A stretch of DNA of 64,000 nucleotides from Amblyomma americanum. Taxonomy: Eukaryota; Arthropoda; Arachnida; Ixodida; Ixodidae. The DNA lies in NCBI RefSeq assembly GCF_052857255.1, contig NC_135505.1, positions 50,197,507 to 50,261,506 of the forward strand. The letters run 5' to 3'. This document shows positions 10,106 to 21,237 of this stretch, one piece after another. Within the stretch, counting starts at the first letter, position 1. Each line of letters starts with the position of its first letter. The notes beneath the pieces were generated by a model that saw only the letters and a program-made list of their open reading frames with translations, did no database searches and was not told the DNA's origin. Made by a program: the position numbers and the translations under genes.

Positions 10106-11875
10106 AAAAACATTGAAAGGTTGCAACAATGCAGGCGCCGCATCCACCAGTTGGAATTGATAAGTTATCAGCTCCGCCTGCATCCGCCTGCATCCAAGCA
10201 GTGGCTCAAGCCAAGCAGGGCAAACAGCTATTTAATTTGCTTTTCAGCTATACTCAAACTATTTATGTGTTCCTAGTATGCTGTCCATAGTAATCATCTC
10301 CAAGGGCTTTGATTCCAATTGCGCTAGCTCCGATGCTATCTGTTGGACGCCACAACTAGGCTTTGGTGTCGCCGCCTGAACCACGCAGGTTGCGTCGTAG
10401 CGTACATGACGTGCTGTTTTCGGGCCAGTCAGCAACAAGTGACCGCACTGGTCACCTGCTCTTGGCGAGCAGCTCATGTTGCAATGCGCCTGATGTTCTG
10501 TGCCCTCAGTGAACTCGAGAATTCAGAATGTCTGCTCCCATGTACCATCGCCGCTCATTTTTTCGCTCCTTTACTCTCAAACGCAACGATATTTGAATTG
10601 GTGAGGACTATCCTTTTATGTTCACCCAGCGCCGAGGCATCACTATGTACGTGATGTGGGAGAACAGCACAGGCAATTTGAATTTGATGGTGTAGGCACT
10701 GCAGCACATCATCACTAGACTTTACGTTAGCACCGAGCTTCCTGCGTGCCTCTTGCACTTAATTTGCTGAAGTGGCAAAAAATGCCAGACTTTTTGCGCG
10801 CAGGGTTTTTAAACAATGACTTTTTCTTCATTGCCAAAGCTGATATTGCACAGTCTTGTCCATGGCTTCGACCTCCCCAATGCCGCCAAGACTCAGAGTA
10901 TGCAAATTTGGAAAATTGGTAAAATTATTAACTAATTGTTTAGATCAGAAAGACAATTTTTACAGATGACATCTGCCACAGCTGGCAGAGTGTTTCTGAA
11001 CAATTTGTTTTTCTATTTAAGACGCCGTATTTTTGGAAAGTTCTAACGGTGTTTGCTCATGTAACAGTATGTACTAACACTATACTTTAATATTAAGGTT
11101 GCTTATGTTTAAGAGTTATACATGCAGTTCTACTCAGAATTGTTCATAGTTTTGCAGTCGTGCTTCCCAATTTCTGCAATCTTACTTCATCTTTTGTGTT
11201 CTTGAAGACCTCTCTCTTCCTCCCAACAGCCCCGTGCTTTGGCACCTCTTCCTGTATTGCATGTACTGTTTTATGATGTGTGAAACTGTGCCTTCACAGA
11301 TGTTATATTACTTCGTACAGGTGATGCAAAATATGTACGCAGGAGAACATGCTGTGTCGTATGATGATAGAAGCCATGACACTAGGCGGGCTGACTACTC
11401 CGAGCTTGGCACTTGGCAAGCTTGCCAAGCTTGATGAGATAACTAGGTCCATAGCCTGGCTACGCTCTCCACACTAATCTGCCAGCTGGTACTCGCCTGA
11501 ACTCCACCGACCACTCCAGCTCAACAAAGGCTCCTGTCAGCCACAACTTTTTTATCATCCTCAGCGCCTATCAGCACAACCAGCACGTCCGACTGTGATG
11601 GGACGGTCGGTTTCACGAAGGATGCCCAAGCTCTGACTCCCAGCATGGCAAGACCACACGTTAGGAACCACTTTCCTTGTTCACTTTCCCCACTCTACCG
11701 TCACTGCCCAATGTCCCCTGCTGCACCTGCATCGCTCCCATGCTCTAGCGCTCCAGCAGCACGAAGTAGGCATGCTGAAGCAACGCTCATCAGGGTTGGC
11801 ACCGCCGGGTGCCAGAAGCGATACTAAGTAACCATGGCGGCAGCACGTGTCTGATGTTCCTGTACAGTTATTTAA
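10106..11875. other. No recognised feature
   Basis: Unassigned. Reading frames are short and do not resemble any family I know. The stretch 10,400-10,760 is open on both strands, but neither frame is recognisable. A palindromic CTTGCCAAGCTTGCCAAG-like motif occurs near 11,415-11,430. Confidence 0.3.
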
Positions 11876-12160
11876 TTGTAGCGACAGCTATACTACGCCA
11901 CCTCTTCGAGCGTTCAGCGTGGCACACTTGTGCTCCACGGCGACGCCGTTTGTAACGTGGTTGGTCACGTGGATTGATCATGTGGTGCGGCCGTTGATCA
12001 CCTGGTTGGTCACGTGGTGCAGAGCAGCCGCTGCTGCGGCGGCGCGGCGCGCAACAGCTGCAACATCGGTGCGCATGCGCTGTGTCAATTGGACGGATGA
12101 AAAAGGAACGCCCACCGAAACAGAGCGGCGAAAGACTGACTTGGAAATTCAACTCAGCGG
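11876..12160 (+). repeat. E-box-rich interspersed repeat, copy B
   Basis: Plus-orientation copy of the family. It starts TTGTAGCGACAGCTATACTA, contains several GTGGTTGGTCACGTGG-type units around 11,955-12,020, then GCGCATGCGCTGTGTCAA and AGCGGCGAAAGACTGACTT. The last 50 bases or so are diverged from copy C. It is open in one frame for over 100 codons, but its GC-rich repeated make-up and its match to copies A and C indicate a repeat, not a gene. Confidence 0.8.
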
Positions 12161-13455
12161 GTTACACTCAGTAGGATGCAGGTATGACGTCACTACAGGT
12201 TCAACCAGGGCAAAACCACAGCCATTATATTGCAATTAACGCGTTACCTACCCACTTAGGTGCTTTCCATGGCCAGAACAGCTAGCACAGTTTGCTGAAA
12301 ATGGTGTCCCGCGCATCCGGTTACCACAGGCAAAATATGTCGGTGCATGTCCCCAGCATGCATGTAGATTGTTACGTTTGCATGTATTTCTTAAAATAAA
12401 CTCATTATAAGTACATTCGTGCTCTTCTTTCTTCCCTAGGCAGTGTTCGACTCAGTTTATTCGCAAGCCACAAGCTATATTACCCGCGGTAGTAAAACAT
12501 GCTGCCTCCACATACGCTTATAATCGCTTGAGGCTCAAAAATAATTCAAATGAGGATCTTCATATCGCAGTAAAAGAAGCATAATGTACGCCTAACGCGT
12601 TTATTTAAAGTACTGGTCAAAAATGGCAAAGCGTACACGTCAGCTGAGCCCATGAACCGGCAAATTTCACGTGTAGGACTCAAATGTGTGGGCGACTATC
12701 TTAAGCTCATTGGGCTGTTTTTCACTGCTTGTCCATGGAAGATGCCTAAGGAGGCAGGTAAAGCATTTGTCTCAATAATAACTTGATTACGCAAGAACGC
12801 CCGTGGCAAGAGCCTCTGCTGATGCACGTGCGGATATCACAGTGTAGCAGTGCACACACACAGGCTGTTTCACATGTGGTAATAGGCGGGGACTGCTCCA
12901 ACCAGTATTGCACTTGAGAGTCAGATAGCTTTGGCGCTAGAGTAGGACAGCGAGGATTGTTTCGTTGGGATGAAGTAAGGTGAACAAGGCAGTGGGAGAG
13001 GCATGAAAGTAAGCAGTCGCGTTAACAGAGAGACGCGGTTGGTTACCTTTCGACATTGACTTGCTTCGAGACACTTCTGGCCTCGGAAGCCGCGTGGGGT
13101 AAAGAGGATGATGTGGGGAAGCGGCAGTGTTCAATGGAGGGTGTGGGAAGAAAGATTATGATGTTGAATTTTAATGGCGCAACGGCAACGTAGGTCAAAG
13201 AATGTTTTTTTTCTCTGCAAGGAGGGGTCACAGACCCATTTTTGAAGCATTTCACTCCACAGCACGAAGGCGGTACAAAACCTGCACACTTTTTATTACA
13301 GGTGGTAACCCGGCAGTACTGTGGATTTAATGTGGATTAAACCCCGCACCTCCTGCACCCGAGCCAGATGCGAAGGGAACAAAGAGAAGCTGGAGCAGTT
13401 GCTTTTGAGGAGTCTGGAGAGGGTGATAGTCAAGGCTAAATTTAGCCCACAGTGT
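12161..13455. other. No recognised feature
   Basis: No gene or repeat recognised. Around 12,900-13,280 there are several short overlapping frames without family resemblance. The end of this stretch is the insertion site of the P-like transposon. Confidence 0.3.
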
Positions 13456-13463
13456 GGCAGAAC
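13456..13463. repeat. Target-site duplication, left copy
   Basis: GGCAGAAC, identical to 14,980-14,987. It directly abuts the 35-bp inverted end of the P-like element. Confidence 0.88.
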
Positions 13464-14085
13464 CAACGTTTTTAGATCTCTTTCAGTTTGCAAGCTCCCA
13501 CCGAGCCGCGCACGAGAAAGCGGCCCCCTTCCGTTTCCACTCACCATGCGGCGCTGCTGTCACTGTCGGCCCGGAGAGCTCGCGCTCGGCAGCGGTTGCG
13601 GCAGCCTTCTCCGCCGGATCTCATCCGCTATAACGTCGCGAACGAACGCGCAGAATTCAAATTTGTTGGCCGTCTTTTAATTGTCACGTAGAAACTTCAG
13701 TCTCATGGTTAAAGAACTGTTTGGCCTGAGCAGTAAGGGTGACATAAAGAGCAGGCTGAAGCAAGATCGCGAAAAACTGCGATCGTTTACTTGCTTCGCG
13801 CTTTATCTATCGCATCGTATTTACGACGTTTATCCTGGATAGTTAAGTGCCTGTTGGCGTAACGCTATCAATAGTTCTTGTGAATAGTTCACGAACCATA
13901 ATGGAAGATTTAAAATATCCATGTTCCGTTCTGTTTTTAGAACAGTCACGAAATTCCGCGCTCTGTTACCGACGTAAGGAGCACAGCACAGAGAGCAGGG
14001 TTTTTCACGTTCACTTAGAGCATTTATTTAAATGCACACAAACACTGAATGCAGACACACCTGTTACGAAACACGGAAGGAATGC

Positions 14086-14880
14086 CTACAGAAGACGAGC
14101 TTTTTTATTTGCAATGGTGACTTTTTCTCTGCTTTCCAGCCGGCGATTCACAACTCTCGCGTAGAAGTGCATGCGTGTAACTATGACAAAATTCAGCACC
14201 TGGCATGTAAAAGAGGCCATATGCTCTGCGCATCCAAGCCGCGCAAGGTTTCTCAATTCCAACTCGTCTAACACCTCCCAAAACATATCTGCGAAAAGTG
14301 GGCCTTCTTTCAATGAAGTTGAAACTGCTCTGTTTACAATATTTGTAAACTCTAACATCTTTTTTGTAGGATGCTTTAGGCAGCCTTGCTCGAAGCTCCT
14401 GTACACGGTGAGGTACGAGTCACTGCTAACAACTGGCAGTGGGGAGCTGATATCCTCGATGCAGGAAGGGCATGTTGTACTCTTGCTGAATTTATGCACC
14501 ACATAGCCCGAAAAGTAGTATTATATGCTTTCATCTACTTCTCCCTTGGAGTAAATGTGGTCACTGCCACTGTGCTGGGGCAAGTCATTAGGTTCAGAGG
14601 TTAACTCAAGAATTCTGGATTCAATCAGGTCATGCAGGTGTGCTTGCTTACAGCGGTGTGATTCTCTCGATTTCTTCAGTGTGTCTTGAATACCTACAAG
14701 CACAGCACTCGGTGCACCCTCCACACTTCCACGCAGACCGGTCTTTATAGGTGTGTACAGAGTAAGCAGTCGGAATATTTGTGTGAAATTCACGACTGTC
14801 GGATGTGACTCGTCGCCTCCAAATGAGCGCACCAATCCGCTACTTTGACAAGGCGGCGGCAGCGGCGGCGACGATAGGGA
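14086..14880 (-). pseudogene. P-like (THAP9-type) transposase C-terminal fragment
   Basis: Minus-strand frame, continuous from about 14,880 to 14,086 except for one in-frame TAA at 14,521-14,523. The upstream part reads SFGGDESHPTVVNFTQ followed by IFRLLTLYTPIKTGLRGSVE, which matches the conserved P/THAP9 transposase segment with the HPT..F...FRLLSLYTP pattern. After the stop, YYFSGYVVHKFSKSTTCPSC matches the region with paired cysteines. No DNA-binding THAP domain is present in the element. The product would act in the nucleus to cut and paste the element, but this copy is truncated and interrupted. Codons upstream of about 14,880 are GC-rich inverted-end sequence and are unlikely to be part of the exon; an exon may begin near GLVRSFGG. 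Confidence 0.72.
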
Positions 14881-14979
14881 GGGGCAAACAGTGTGGCGAG
14901 CGCCACCGCGCGGCAGGAAAGAGAAAGGCGACACTCCGCGCGCCGGAGCTTTCAAACTGAAAGAGATCTAAAAACGTTG

Positions 14980-14987
14980 GGCAGAAC
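14980..14987. repeat. Target-site duplication, right copy
   Basis: GGCAGAAC, the right-hand partner of 13,456-13,463. Confidence 0.88.
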
Positions 14988-16287
14988 AGAGTAAGCCGGA
15001 GCATACTAACCTTCACTAAACCATGCCTCTTGGGCACGCCGTGTCCACTGTAGGACATTCACTTTCCTGCTTTAGGCTTCTTTTTGTCCTTTATGCGTTT
15101 CCTTGCGAACTCGATATATGTTGCCGCCTTGCTAACATATGATTTATCTATGTATAGATGCACTGTGTGCCCGAGACTGAAGCTGCACAGTATCATGCCA
15201 TCACAATGCCATTGAGGTGTTACCAAATAAACTTGAATTAAACATGTACCGGCCCGTTCAAGTTGGCACGACAATCTAGAAAAGCGTCTATATCTGGTAC
15301 ACTTAATCTGCGGTGTAAAACGCACTCTGACAAAGTTGACCATTACTTAAGCGAGTCCCAACACCCAGACGAGTCCCATACAGACGCTGTGAATAGCTGC
15401 GAGGTTCTGAATAACCCTGGGTCTCCGATTAATAATAGGGCCCTGATCCATTTAGGAGCCGCGTTAAATTCGGGGCCCCGATCAATTCGGGGTCCCTAAT
15501 CCTGACCCGCGAATACTCTGGGACATTGGACCTGTTCCATAATCCCGGTTTCTGAACCCGTTCAAGCGTATACACATTTGTTTCAGTAGGGGGAGCATAT
15601 TTCCCGAGCTTCTTGCCCTTGCCTGTGACGGAGTCCCTTCTGAATGATGTGCGGAATATGATGAAGGCCAAGCGACTTGATCCCCAAGCTTTAAGACAAT
15701 AGACAACCATACGTCCTCAAACTGCAACATCGGGTCATGAAATGTGTGGTACGCACTGGCATTCGAGAGGATTTTTCTGCACCGAACAAGCTCAGTGACT
15801 TGTGCGAGCGAGTCAACAATGACAAATAACTACAAGGCCCATGCGACACAAACCATCAAAATTGCTGCGTTGACTGCCTGTGCAGTGTGGTGTACGAAGT
15901 GCCACGATCGTGTGGATAAACGTAAGTCGGGCAAGAGATCGGAGACTGAACACAAGACTAAGTAAGTCTACAAAATGCAAAAACGTCAAGCCTACAAAAT
16001 GCAAACTAAGGCATAGAATAGCCTGAAAGGTGTTTTACATGTTTCGGGAAGATAAACGGCGTTCTTGTTGCACATCAATTTTATTTTTTGAAATACACAA
16101 AATGCAGTCTATAAGTGGTTAGTAGGATTGCATACATTCAGAAGTTTATTTCTTTCTCACGTAAACAATTTTTTATTGTATAGGGCGACCCTTCAGGAAC
16201 TAACTGAAAGCATATTCACCTACTGCAGGAAAAGGCCGTTCGACGCACTACCGGAAAGGGACCAGACACACTCACAGTTTGTTCAAG
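14988..16287. other. No recognised feature
   Basis: No family recognised. Several frames of 60-94 codons exist on both strands (for example minus 15,059-15,343, rich in K/R at its end), but none resembles a known protein and none shows a gene context. Confidence 0.3.
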
Positions 16288-16291
16288 ATAT

Positions 16292-16442
16292 TGTTGCGGG
16301 AAAGAATATATTTACAGTTATTTACAAAAACGAATGAACAGCTACGGGCGGCACTCAGAACACAAGCAGAGATGAGTTCTCGTCTTCTTCCTCGTCCACT
16401 CGTTCACTCGCTCAATGTCGTCGTCGTCGTCTACCCGCTGCA
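16292..16442 (-). repeat. Gypsy-2 3' LTR
   Basis: 151 bp, TG...CA ends (plus strand TGTTGCGGGA...CCGCTGCA). The adjoining internal sequence at 16,443-16,456 reads, on the minus strand, CAGCAGGGGGTCC, a plausible polypurine tract priming plus-strand synthesis. It differs from the 5' LTR at five positions. Confidence 0.93.
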
Positions 16443-16459
16443 GGACCCCCTGCTGATGA

Positions 16460-17320
16460 AACGCCGTCTCGGCGTTAGAGTGGTGGCGTAGGAGCGTCGT
16501 GATAAGGTTTGAGGCGGCATACATGGACGACGTCTGTAGAGGGGCCAGAGGACGATGGCGAGGACGCAAGGGGAGGACGCAAGAGGACGCAAGGCGGACT
16601 TCTGGGAAGCTTGAGAGGCGCGGAGCCGACTACGGGCTATTTGGCGAGCCAGCGTGGCCTGGGCGATGGCGTCCTGAGCGTAAGCAGTGGTGGGGACTGA
16701 AGAAGGCGGCATGAGTGTGTCCAAAGGCAATAGGGGGTGCCTACCAAACAAAAGGTAGAAAGGGGAATAGCCTGTTGTGTCATGCCGTGAAGAGTTGTAC
16801 GCAAATGTCACATAAGGCAAGGCTGCGTCCCAATCGCGGTGGTCCGGTGAGACGTACATTGCTAACATATCGGTGAGCGTGCGGTTGAACCGTTCCGTAA
16901 GCCCGTTGGTTTGTGGATGGTAAGCTGTCGCGAGCTGGTGCTGCGTGGCCACGAACGAAGAATGTCATCAATCACTCTGGACAGAAAATAACGACCGCGG
17001 TCGGTGAGCAGTTGACGAGGGGCGCCATGGTGAATTACGTCTTGGAGAAGAAAATCGGCGACATCGGTAGCGCAGCTGGTGGGCAAAGCACGCGTGATGG
17101 CGTACCGAGTCGTATAATCAGGTGCGACAGCGATCCACTTGTTACCGGAGAGGGACGTGGGAAAAGGGCCAAGAAGGTCGAGGCCAACACGGTGAAAAGG
17201 TTCCGGAGGTACGTCGATGGGTTGTAGAAGACGGGAGGCAAATTGGAGGGCCTTTTCCGGCGTTGACACAGGTCGCAAGCGGCAACGTAACGCTTGACGG
17301 AGCGATACAGACCAGGCCAA
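16460..17320 (-). pseudogene. Gypsy-2 integrase core and C-terminus
   Basis: Integrase catalytic core, which joins element DNA to the host chromosome. In the frame ending at 16,862, FHRVGLDLLGPFPTS carries the first catalytic D and QLLTDRGRYFLS the second. After a frame change near 16,950, ATAYHPQTNGLTERFNRTL carries the catalytic E, followed by DWDAALPYVTFAYNSSRHDT and GYSPFYLLFGRHP, typical of the gypsy core end. The C-terminal tail continues to about 16,460. All three D,D,E residues are present, but at least two frameshifts break the protein (zinc-finger frame to core, core to C-terminus). Confidence 0.92.
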
Positions 17321-18952
17321 AAGAAGCGGTGCCGCACTCGAGCGTACGTGCGGGACACGCCAAGGTGGCCGGCTGTCGGCAGATCGTGCAATTCCTCAAA
17401 GACAGAAGAACGTAGATGTTGGGGTATGACGAGGAGCAGCGGAGGACCGTCAGGGCGTAGGTTGCGGCGATACAAAATGCCATTCTGGAGCACATAAAGT
17501 TGAAGAGACGGAGATCGGTTTGCAGAGCGGAGGCCATCAAAGATAGGTTGTAAAGATGAGTCGTTGCGTTGTTCGTTGGCGATATCGGTGAGAGCAGTGA
17601 TAGCTAAGAGGCAGGGTAGGGTCTCAGCGTCTTCGAGGTCAGGTGGCTCCACAGGGCATCGGGATAAACAGTCAGCATCCTGGTGGTGACGACCGGACTT
17701 GTACACGACAGAGTATGAATACTCTTCAAGGCGCAAAGCCCAGCGGCCAAGGCGACCGGTGGGATCTTTTAGTGAAGACAGCCAACAGAGAGCGTGGTGA
17801 TCAGTGACGACAGTGAATGAGCGGCCGAACAGGTACGGGCGGAATTTAGCGACAGCCCAGACAAGGGCGAGACACTCGCGCTCAGTAATGGAGTAATTTT
17901 GCTCTGCGGCGGAAAGTACGCGGCTGGCATAAGCGATGACGCGATCTTGGCCTTGTTGACGTTGGGCTAGCACGGCACCGATCCCATATCCGGAGGCGTC
18001 GGTACGAATCTCTGTGGGAGACGACGGGTCAAAATTGGCTAAGATGGGCGGAGAGGTTAGCAAATGAACGAGGGAGGAAAATGAGTTTTCTTGAGCAAGG
18101 CCCCAGATAAAGGGGGTGTCGTTCTTAAGAAGGTCGGTGAGGGGGCGAGCGATGCCGGCGAAATCTTTGATAAAACGTCGATAATACGAGCACAAGCCGA
18201 CAAAGCTGCGCACACCTTTCGACGACCTAGGAAAAGGAAATTCCTTCACGGCTTGAATTTTGACTGGATCTGGGCGTACACCAGAAGCATCAACCAGGTG
18301 TCCGAGAATAGTGAGTTGGCGGCGACCGAATTTGCATTTCGATGAGTTCAGTTGGAGTCCGGCGTTACGAAACACTGTCAATATACTGGAGAGGCGTTCG
18401 AGGTGCGTGGCAAAAGTAGGCGAGAAAACCACAACAACGTCAAGGTAGCAGAGGCAGGTCGACCACTTAAAGCCGCGAAGAAGGGAGTCTACCGTCAGTT
18501 CAAAAGTAGCCGGCGCGTTACAGAGTCCGAATGGCATGACTTTAAATTGATATAAGCCATCAGGCGTCACGAAGGCGGTCGTTTCACGGTCCTTTTCATC
18601 TACGGCAATTTGCCAGTGCCCCGATCGAAGATCAATTGAAGAGAAATATTTGGCGCCGTGGAGGCAATCTAATGCATCATCGATCCTCGGGAGAGGATAT
18701 ACGTCTTTTTTTGTGATGCGGTTTAGGTGCCGGTAATCAACGCAGAAGCGCCAGCTGCCGTCCTTTTTTTACCAGAACAACTGGAGAAGCCCAAGGGCTT
18801 GACGAGGGCTCGATGATGTCTTTTGCGAGCATCATATCGACCTCTTGATTTATGACGGTGCGTTCAGCGCTGGACACGCGGTACGGACGTCTGTGGAGAG
18901 GAGCGGCATCACCGGTGTTTATCCGATTCGTCACCACAGAGGTACGAGTCAA
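17035..18952 (-). pseudogene. Gypsy-2 reverse transcriptase, RNase H and integrase zinc finger
   Basis: Pol core on the minus strand. The part from 18,952 to 18,737 holds the RT fingers (LAKDIIEPSSSPWASPVVLV). A seven-T run at 18,764-18,770 (A on the coding strand) carries one extra base that shifts the frame; the alternative frame continues with the expected fingers and palm sequence until 18,570. From 18,570 to 17,035 one frame of 511 codons covers QFKVMPFGLCNAPATFE, the active site, the thumb (VGLCSYYRRFIKDFAGIARP), RNase H (RTDASGYGIGAVLAQ, ERECLALVWAV, VTDHHALCWL) and the integrase zinc finger (H..H, CDLC). The palm motif reads CLCYLDVVVVFS: the second catalytic aspartate is V at 18,436-18,438. 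RNase H residues look intact. A shift near 17,210 separates the integrase core. Confidence 0.95.
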
Positions 18953-18962
18953 AACACGGGCA

Positions 18963-19826
18963 TCAAAGTCGATGTCGAAGATGTCGCGAGAAGAGATCGT
19001 GAGCTTGCATCACTGGTAGGTCAGAACAGATCATGTCGGCGTAGTCATCCGTTGGTTTCTCTGGTGATGTTGCCGCAGGCAACAGGCATTGATGAGTGGA
19101 AGGTAAGCATCTGTCCACCACTGATATGACACATTCGGCAGCAGGGCACAACGTGGCGAGTGAGATGCCGCGCGGGAGCGGTTGGATAGACGAGCCAAAG
19201 TTCAGAACCGGAAGGTACGCACGGTTTGCCGACATTGTAAAGACAGTGTGCGCAAGCGCAATACTTCGCGTGAGGGCAACGTCAAGGTCCGGAGTGACTA
19301 CGTAGGGGCCATCAGGGACAGGGGGAACAGATGAGAAAGAAATGTAAGTTGCGGCTTGAGGCGGTAGACGGACAAAGTCGCCAGCACAAAGACGAGGTAC
19401 AACTGGGGACGGCGACTCAGCAGAAAGAGGAAGGTCAAGCTTGACAACACTGGCGGCGCAGATGATGAGGGCTGAATGCTCAGACAGGAAGTCGAGGCCA
19501 AGAATGACGTCATTAGAGCACTGGTCCAGAACAGAGAATAGAACGGATGTATGGCGGCCGGATATGGTCACACGGGCTGTGCATAGTCCAACCACAGGAG
19601 GCGTTCCGCCGTCGGCAACGCGGAGAACGGCTGTGGGTGCAGGGGTCAGTACCTTTCTGAGGCGGCGTCGTAGGGTGGAACTCATGATGGACACGTGCGC
19701 GCCCGTGTCGATCAGGGCTCTCACAGGGACTCCATCGACATGAATAGCGAGCAAATTTTGGTGTGCGCAAAGGGCTAAGCGAGGATTTTGGGACCGGAGC
19801 TGTACTGCAGCATCACCTCCAGACAC
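18963..19826 (-). CDS. Gypsy-2 aspartic protease region
   Basis: A 287-codon open frame. The central retropepsin domain starts about residue 25, with active site VRALIDTGAHVSIMS (catalytic D-T-G intact) and the second block DVILGLDFLSEHSALI about 75 residues later, the usual spacing. This protease would cut the Gag-Pol polyprotein in particles in the cytoplasm. The N-terminus overlaps the end of the Gag frame (19,775 onward) in another phase, consistent with expression as a Gag-Pro-Pol fusion or by frameshifting rather than from its own start. The C-terminal 130 residues link to reverse transcriptase. The domain itself looks intact. Confidence 0.88.
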   Translation of the reverse strand: MSGGDAAVQLRSQNPRLALCAHQNLLAIHVDGVPVRALIDTGAHVSIMSSTLRRRLRKVLTPAPTAVLRVADGGTPPVVGLCTARVTISGRHTSVLFSVLDQCSNDVILGLDFLSEHSALIICAASVVKLDLPLSAESPSPVVPRLCAGDFVRLPPQAATYISFSSVPPVPDGPYVVTPDLDVALTRSIALAHTVFTMSANRAYLPVLNFGSSIQPLPRGISLATLCPAAECVISVVDRCLPSTHQCLLPAATSPEKPTDDYADMICSDLPVMQAHDLFSRHLRHRL

Positions 19827-20365
19827 TGCAGCGGGTAGTTTTCCGCTCGCGAGCGTCCGTAGGGGCCAGGAGAGAAGCGACGGCGTAGGGGCGAACGAGA
19901 CTGCCGACGCAGGGGGGACGGGGAGCGGCTGGAGCGGGAAATCTGGCCGTCAACGGTAGCACTCTGCTGGGCTGGAGGGGGCGTGAAGTGGCGGGGCTGG
20001 TCATCGTTGCGGTGAGAGCTTAGATGACTGTATGTGCTACGACGAGACCAATAATTGCGACAGTGACGGGAGATGTGGCCAATGCGGTGGCAGAGGAAAC
20101 AAATGGGTCTGTCGTCGGGTGTCCGCCAGTCGTTAGGGTTACGGCGACGTGAAGCGAAGTAGGAAGGTCGTTCAGGAGCAATCGCAGTGATGTCGAGTGG
20201 TGATGAAGGACGCACAGGGCTGACGGGCTGGAGACCAAGGTTTGCAAGCTCTTGACGGACGACGGCTTGTACCATCGAGATGGTGGGCAAGTGGTTGTCT
20301 CCATCACGTAGAGGCAGGGAGGCAGGGGACATAGCTTCGAGTTCGCGTCGAATGATGCGGGTCAC
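19775..20365 (-). CDS. Gypsy-2 Gag C-terminal part with zinc knuckle
   Basis: A 196-codon frame that belongs to the nucleocapsid end of Gag. One CCHC zinc knuckle is visible, RPICFLCHRIGHISRHCRN (C-x2-C-x4-H-x4-C), near residues 90-110. It is followed by a serine/arginine-rich tail (SRSSRSPSPLRRQSRSP), an RNA-binding composition. It lies downstream of the capsid-like frame at 20,450-21,007 and upstream of the protease. A gap with a stop between 20,450 and 20,365 separates the two Gag pieces, so the chain is probably interrupted in this copy. Confidence 0.85.
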   Translation of the reverse strand: MTRIIRRELEAMSPASLPLRDGDNHLPTISMVQAVVRQELANLGLQPVSPVRPSSPLDITAIAPERPSYFASRRRNPNDWRTPDDRPICFLCHRIGHISRHCRNYWSRRSTYSHLSSHRNDDQPRHFTPPPAQQSATVDGQISRSSRSPSPLRRQSRSPLRRRFSPGPYGRSRAENYPLQCLEVMLQYSSGPKILA

Positions 20366-20449
20366 ATTTTCTGGAGCCGCAGGAGTTTTCCGGTGCAGCA
20401 GGTCTTCACATGAAGTAGTCGCAGCCGTGTTGGGGAGGCGTGTGTACGG

Positions 20450-21007
20450 CTAACTAATACGTCTGCTTTTAGCTTCCTCGAAGCGGCGACATTCCTTAAT
20501 AATGCTGTCGACTGTAGTGCAGTTCTTGCACACGAGCAGGTTGAAGGCGTCGTCGGCGATCCCCTTCAACACGTGACCCACTTTGTCAGATTCGGGCATG
20601 TTATTGTCAACTTTGTGGCAGAGGGCCAACACATCCTGAATGTAGGAAACATAGGATTTCGTAGACGTTTGAGCTCTGGACGCAACCTCCCTCTTAGCGG
20701 CGAGTGTTCGGCCGAGCGGCCGTCCAAACAGCTCGCGCAGTTTCTGCTTGCAGACGTCCCAGCTGGTAAAATCATCTTCGTGAGTCTCGTACCAGACGCG
20801 GGCGGTGTCTTTTAGATAGAAGATGACATTCGCGAGCATAAGAGTCGTATCTCAGCGGTTGTACGTACTCACGCGTTCATACATGTTGAACCAGTCGTCC
20901 ACGTCAACGTTGTCGGTGCCAGAAAATGTCCCAGGGTCACGAGGGGAAGAAAGAACGAGCGATGGCATTGCCGATTGTGATGTTTGCTGGGAGGCGTCTT
21001 GGGTCAT
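20450..21007 (-). pseudogene. Gypsy-2 Gag N-terminal (capsid) part
   Basis: Gag start chosen at the ATG at 21,005-21,007, about 80 bases inside the 5' LTR, giving MTQDASQQTSQSAMPSLVLS and then GTFSGTDNVDVDDWFNMYE, a typical gypsy Gag opening. An in-frame TGA at 20,852-20,854 interrupts it. Downstream the capsid block continues: LANVIFYLKDTARVWYETHE, DDFTSWDVCKQKLRELFG, then YVSYIQDVLALCHKVDNNMP and VGHVLKGIADDAFNLLV. These are conserved retrotransposon Gag motifs (W.....F...F). The product forms the particle shell. One stop codon separates it from an intact frame. Confidence 0.88.
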
Positions 21008-21070
21008 GGTGAGCGAAGTCAGCTGGCGGCCGCTGCGGAGCTCCGTCTTCGGCAGGAGTAGAGGAAAGCC

Positions 21071-21082
21071 GCACCTCCACCA
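21071..21082 (-). promoter_or_regulatory. Gypsy-2 probable primer binding site
   Basis: On the minus strand, four bases inside the 5' LTR, TGGTGGAGGTGC would pair with a tRNA 3' end GCACCTCCACCA. Position and TGG start fit a primer binding site. The tRNA species is not assigned. Confidence 0.6.
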
Positions 21083-21086
21083 AATA

Positions 21087-21237
21087 TGTTGCGGGAAAGA
21101 ATATATTTACAGTTATTTACAAAAACGAATGAACAGCTACGGGCGGCACTCGGAACACAGCCAGAGATGAGTTCTCGTCTTCTTCCTCGTCCACTCGTTC
21201 ACTCACTCAATGTCGTCGTCGTCGTCTACCCGCTACA
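21087..21237 (-). repeat. Gypsy-2 5' LTR
   Basis: 151 bp with TG...CA ends (plus strand TGTTGCGGGA...CCGCTACA). In minus orientation it would contain promoter and polyadenylation signals, and a run of GACGAC repeats lies near its start. Flanked outside by ATAT (21,238-21,241). Confidence 0.93.

Larger units (their letters stand above)
13456..14987 (-). mobile_element. P-superfamily DNA transposon with 8-bp target duplication
   Basis: A complete-ended DNA transposon remnant. The 35-bp terminal inverted repeats are at 13,464-13,498 and 14,945-14,979, with one mismatch (C versus A in the AGTTTGCAAGCTCC / AGTTTGAAAGCTCC part); each end starts CAACGTTTTT. They are flanked by an exact 8-bp direct repeat GGCAGAAC at 13,456-13,463 and 14,980-14,987. 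Eight-bp duplications and CA-initial ends are known for P elements, and the internal minus-strand frame resembles P-type transposase, so structure and coding agree. Internal to both ends is a GC-rich stretch. Element length is 1516 bp, shorter than an autonomous P element, so most of the 5' coding part, including any THAP domain, is missing. This is probably an internally deleted copy. Confidence 0.85.
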
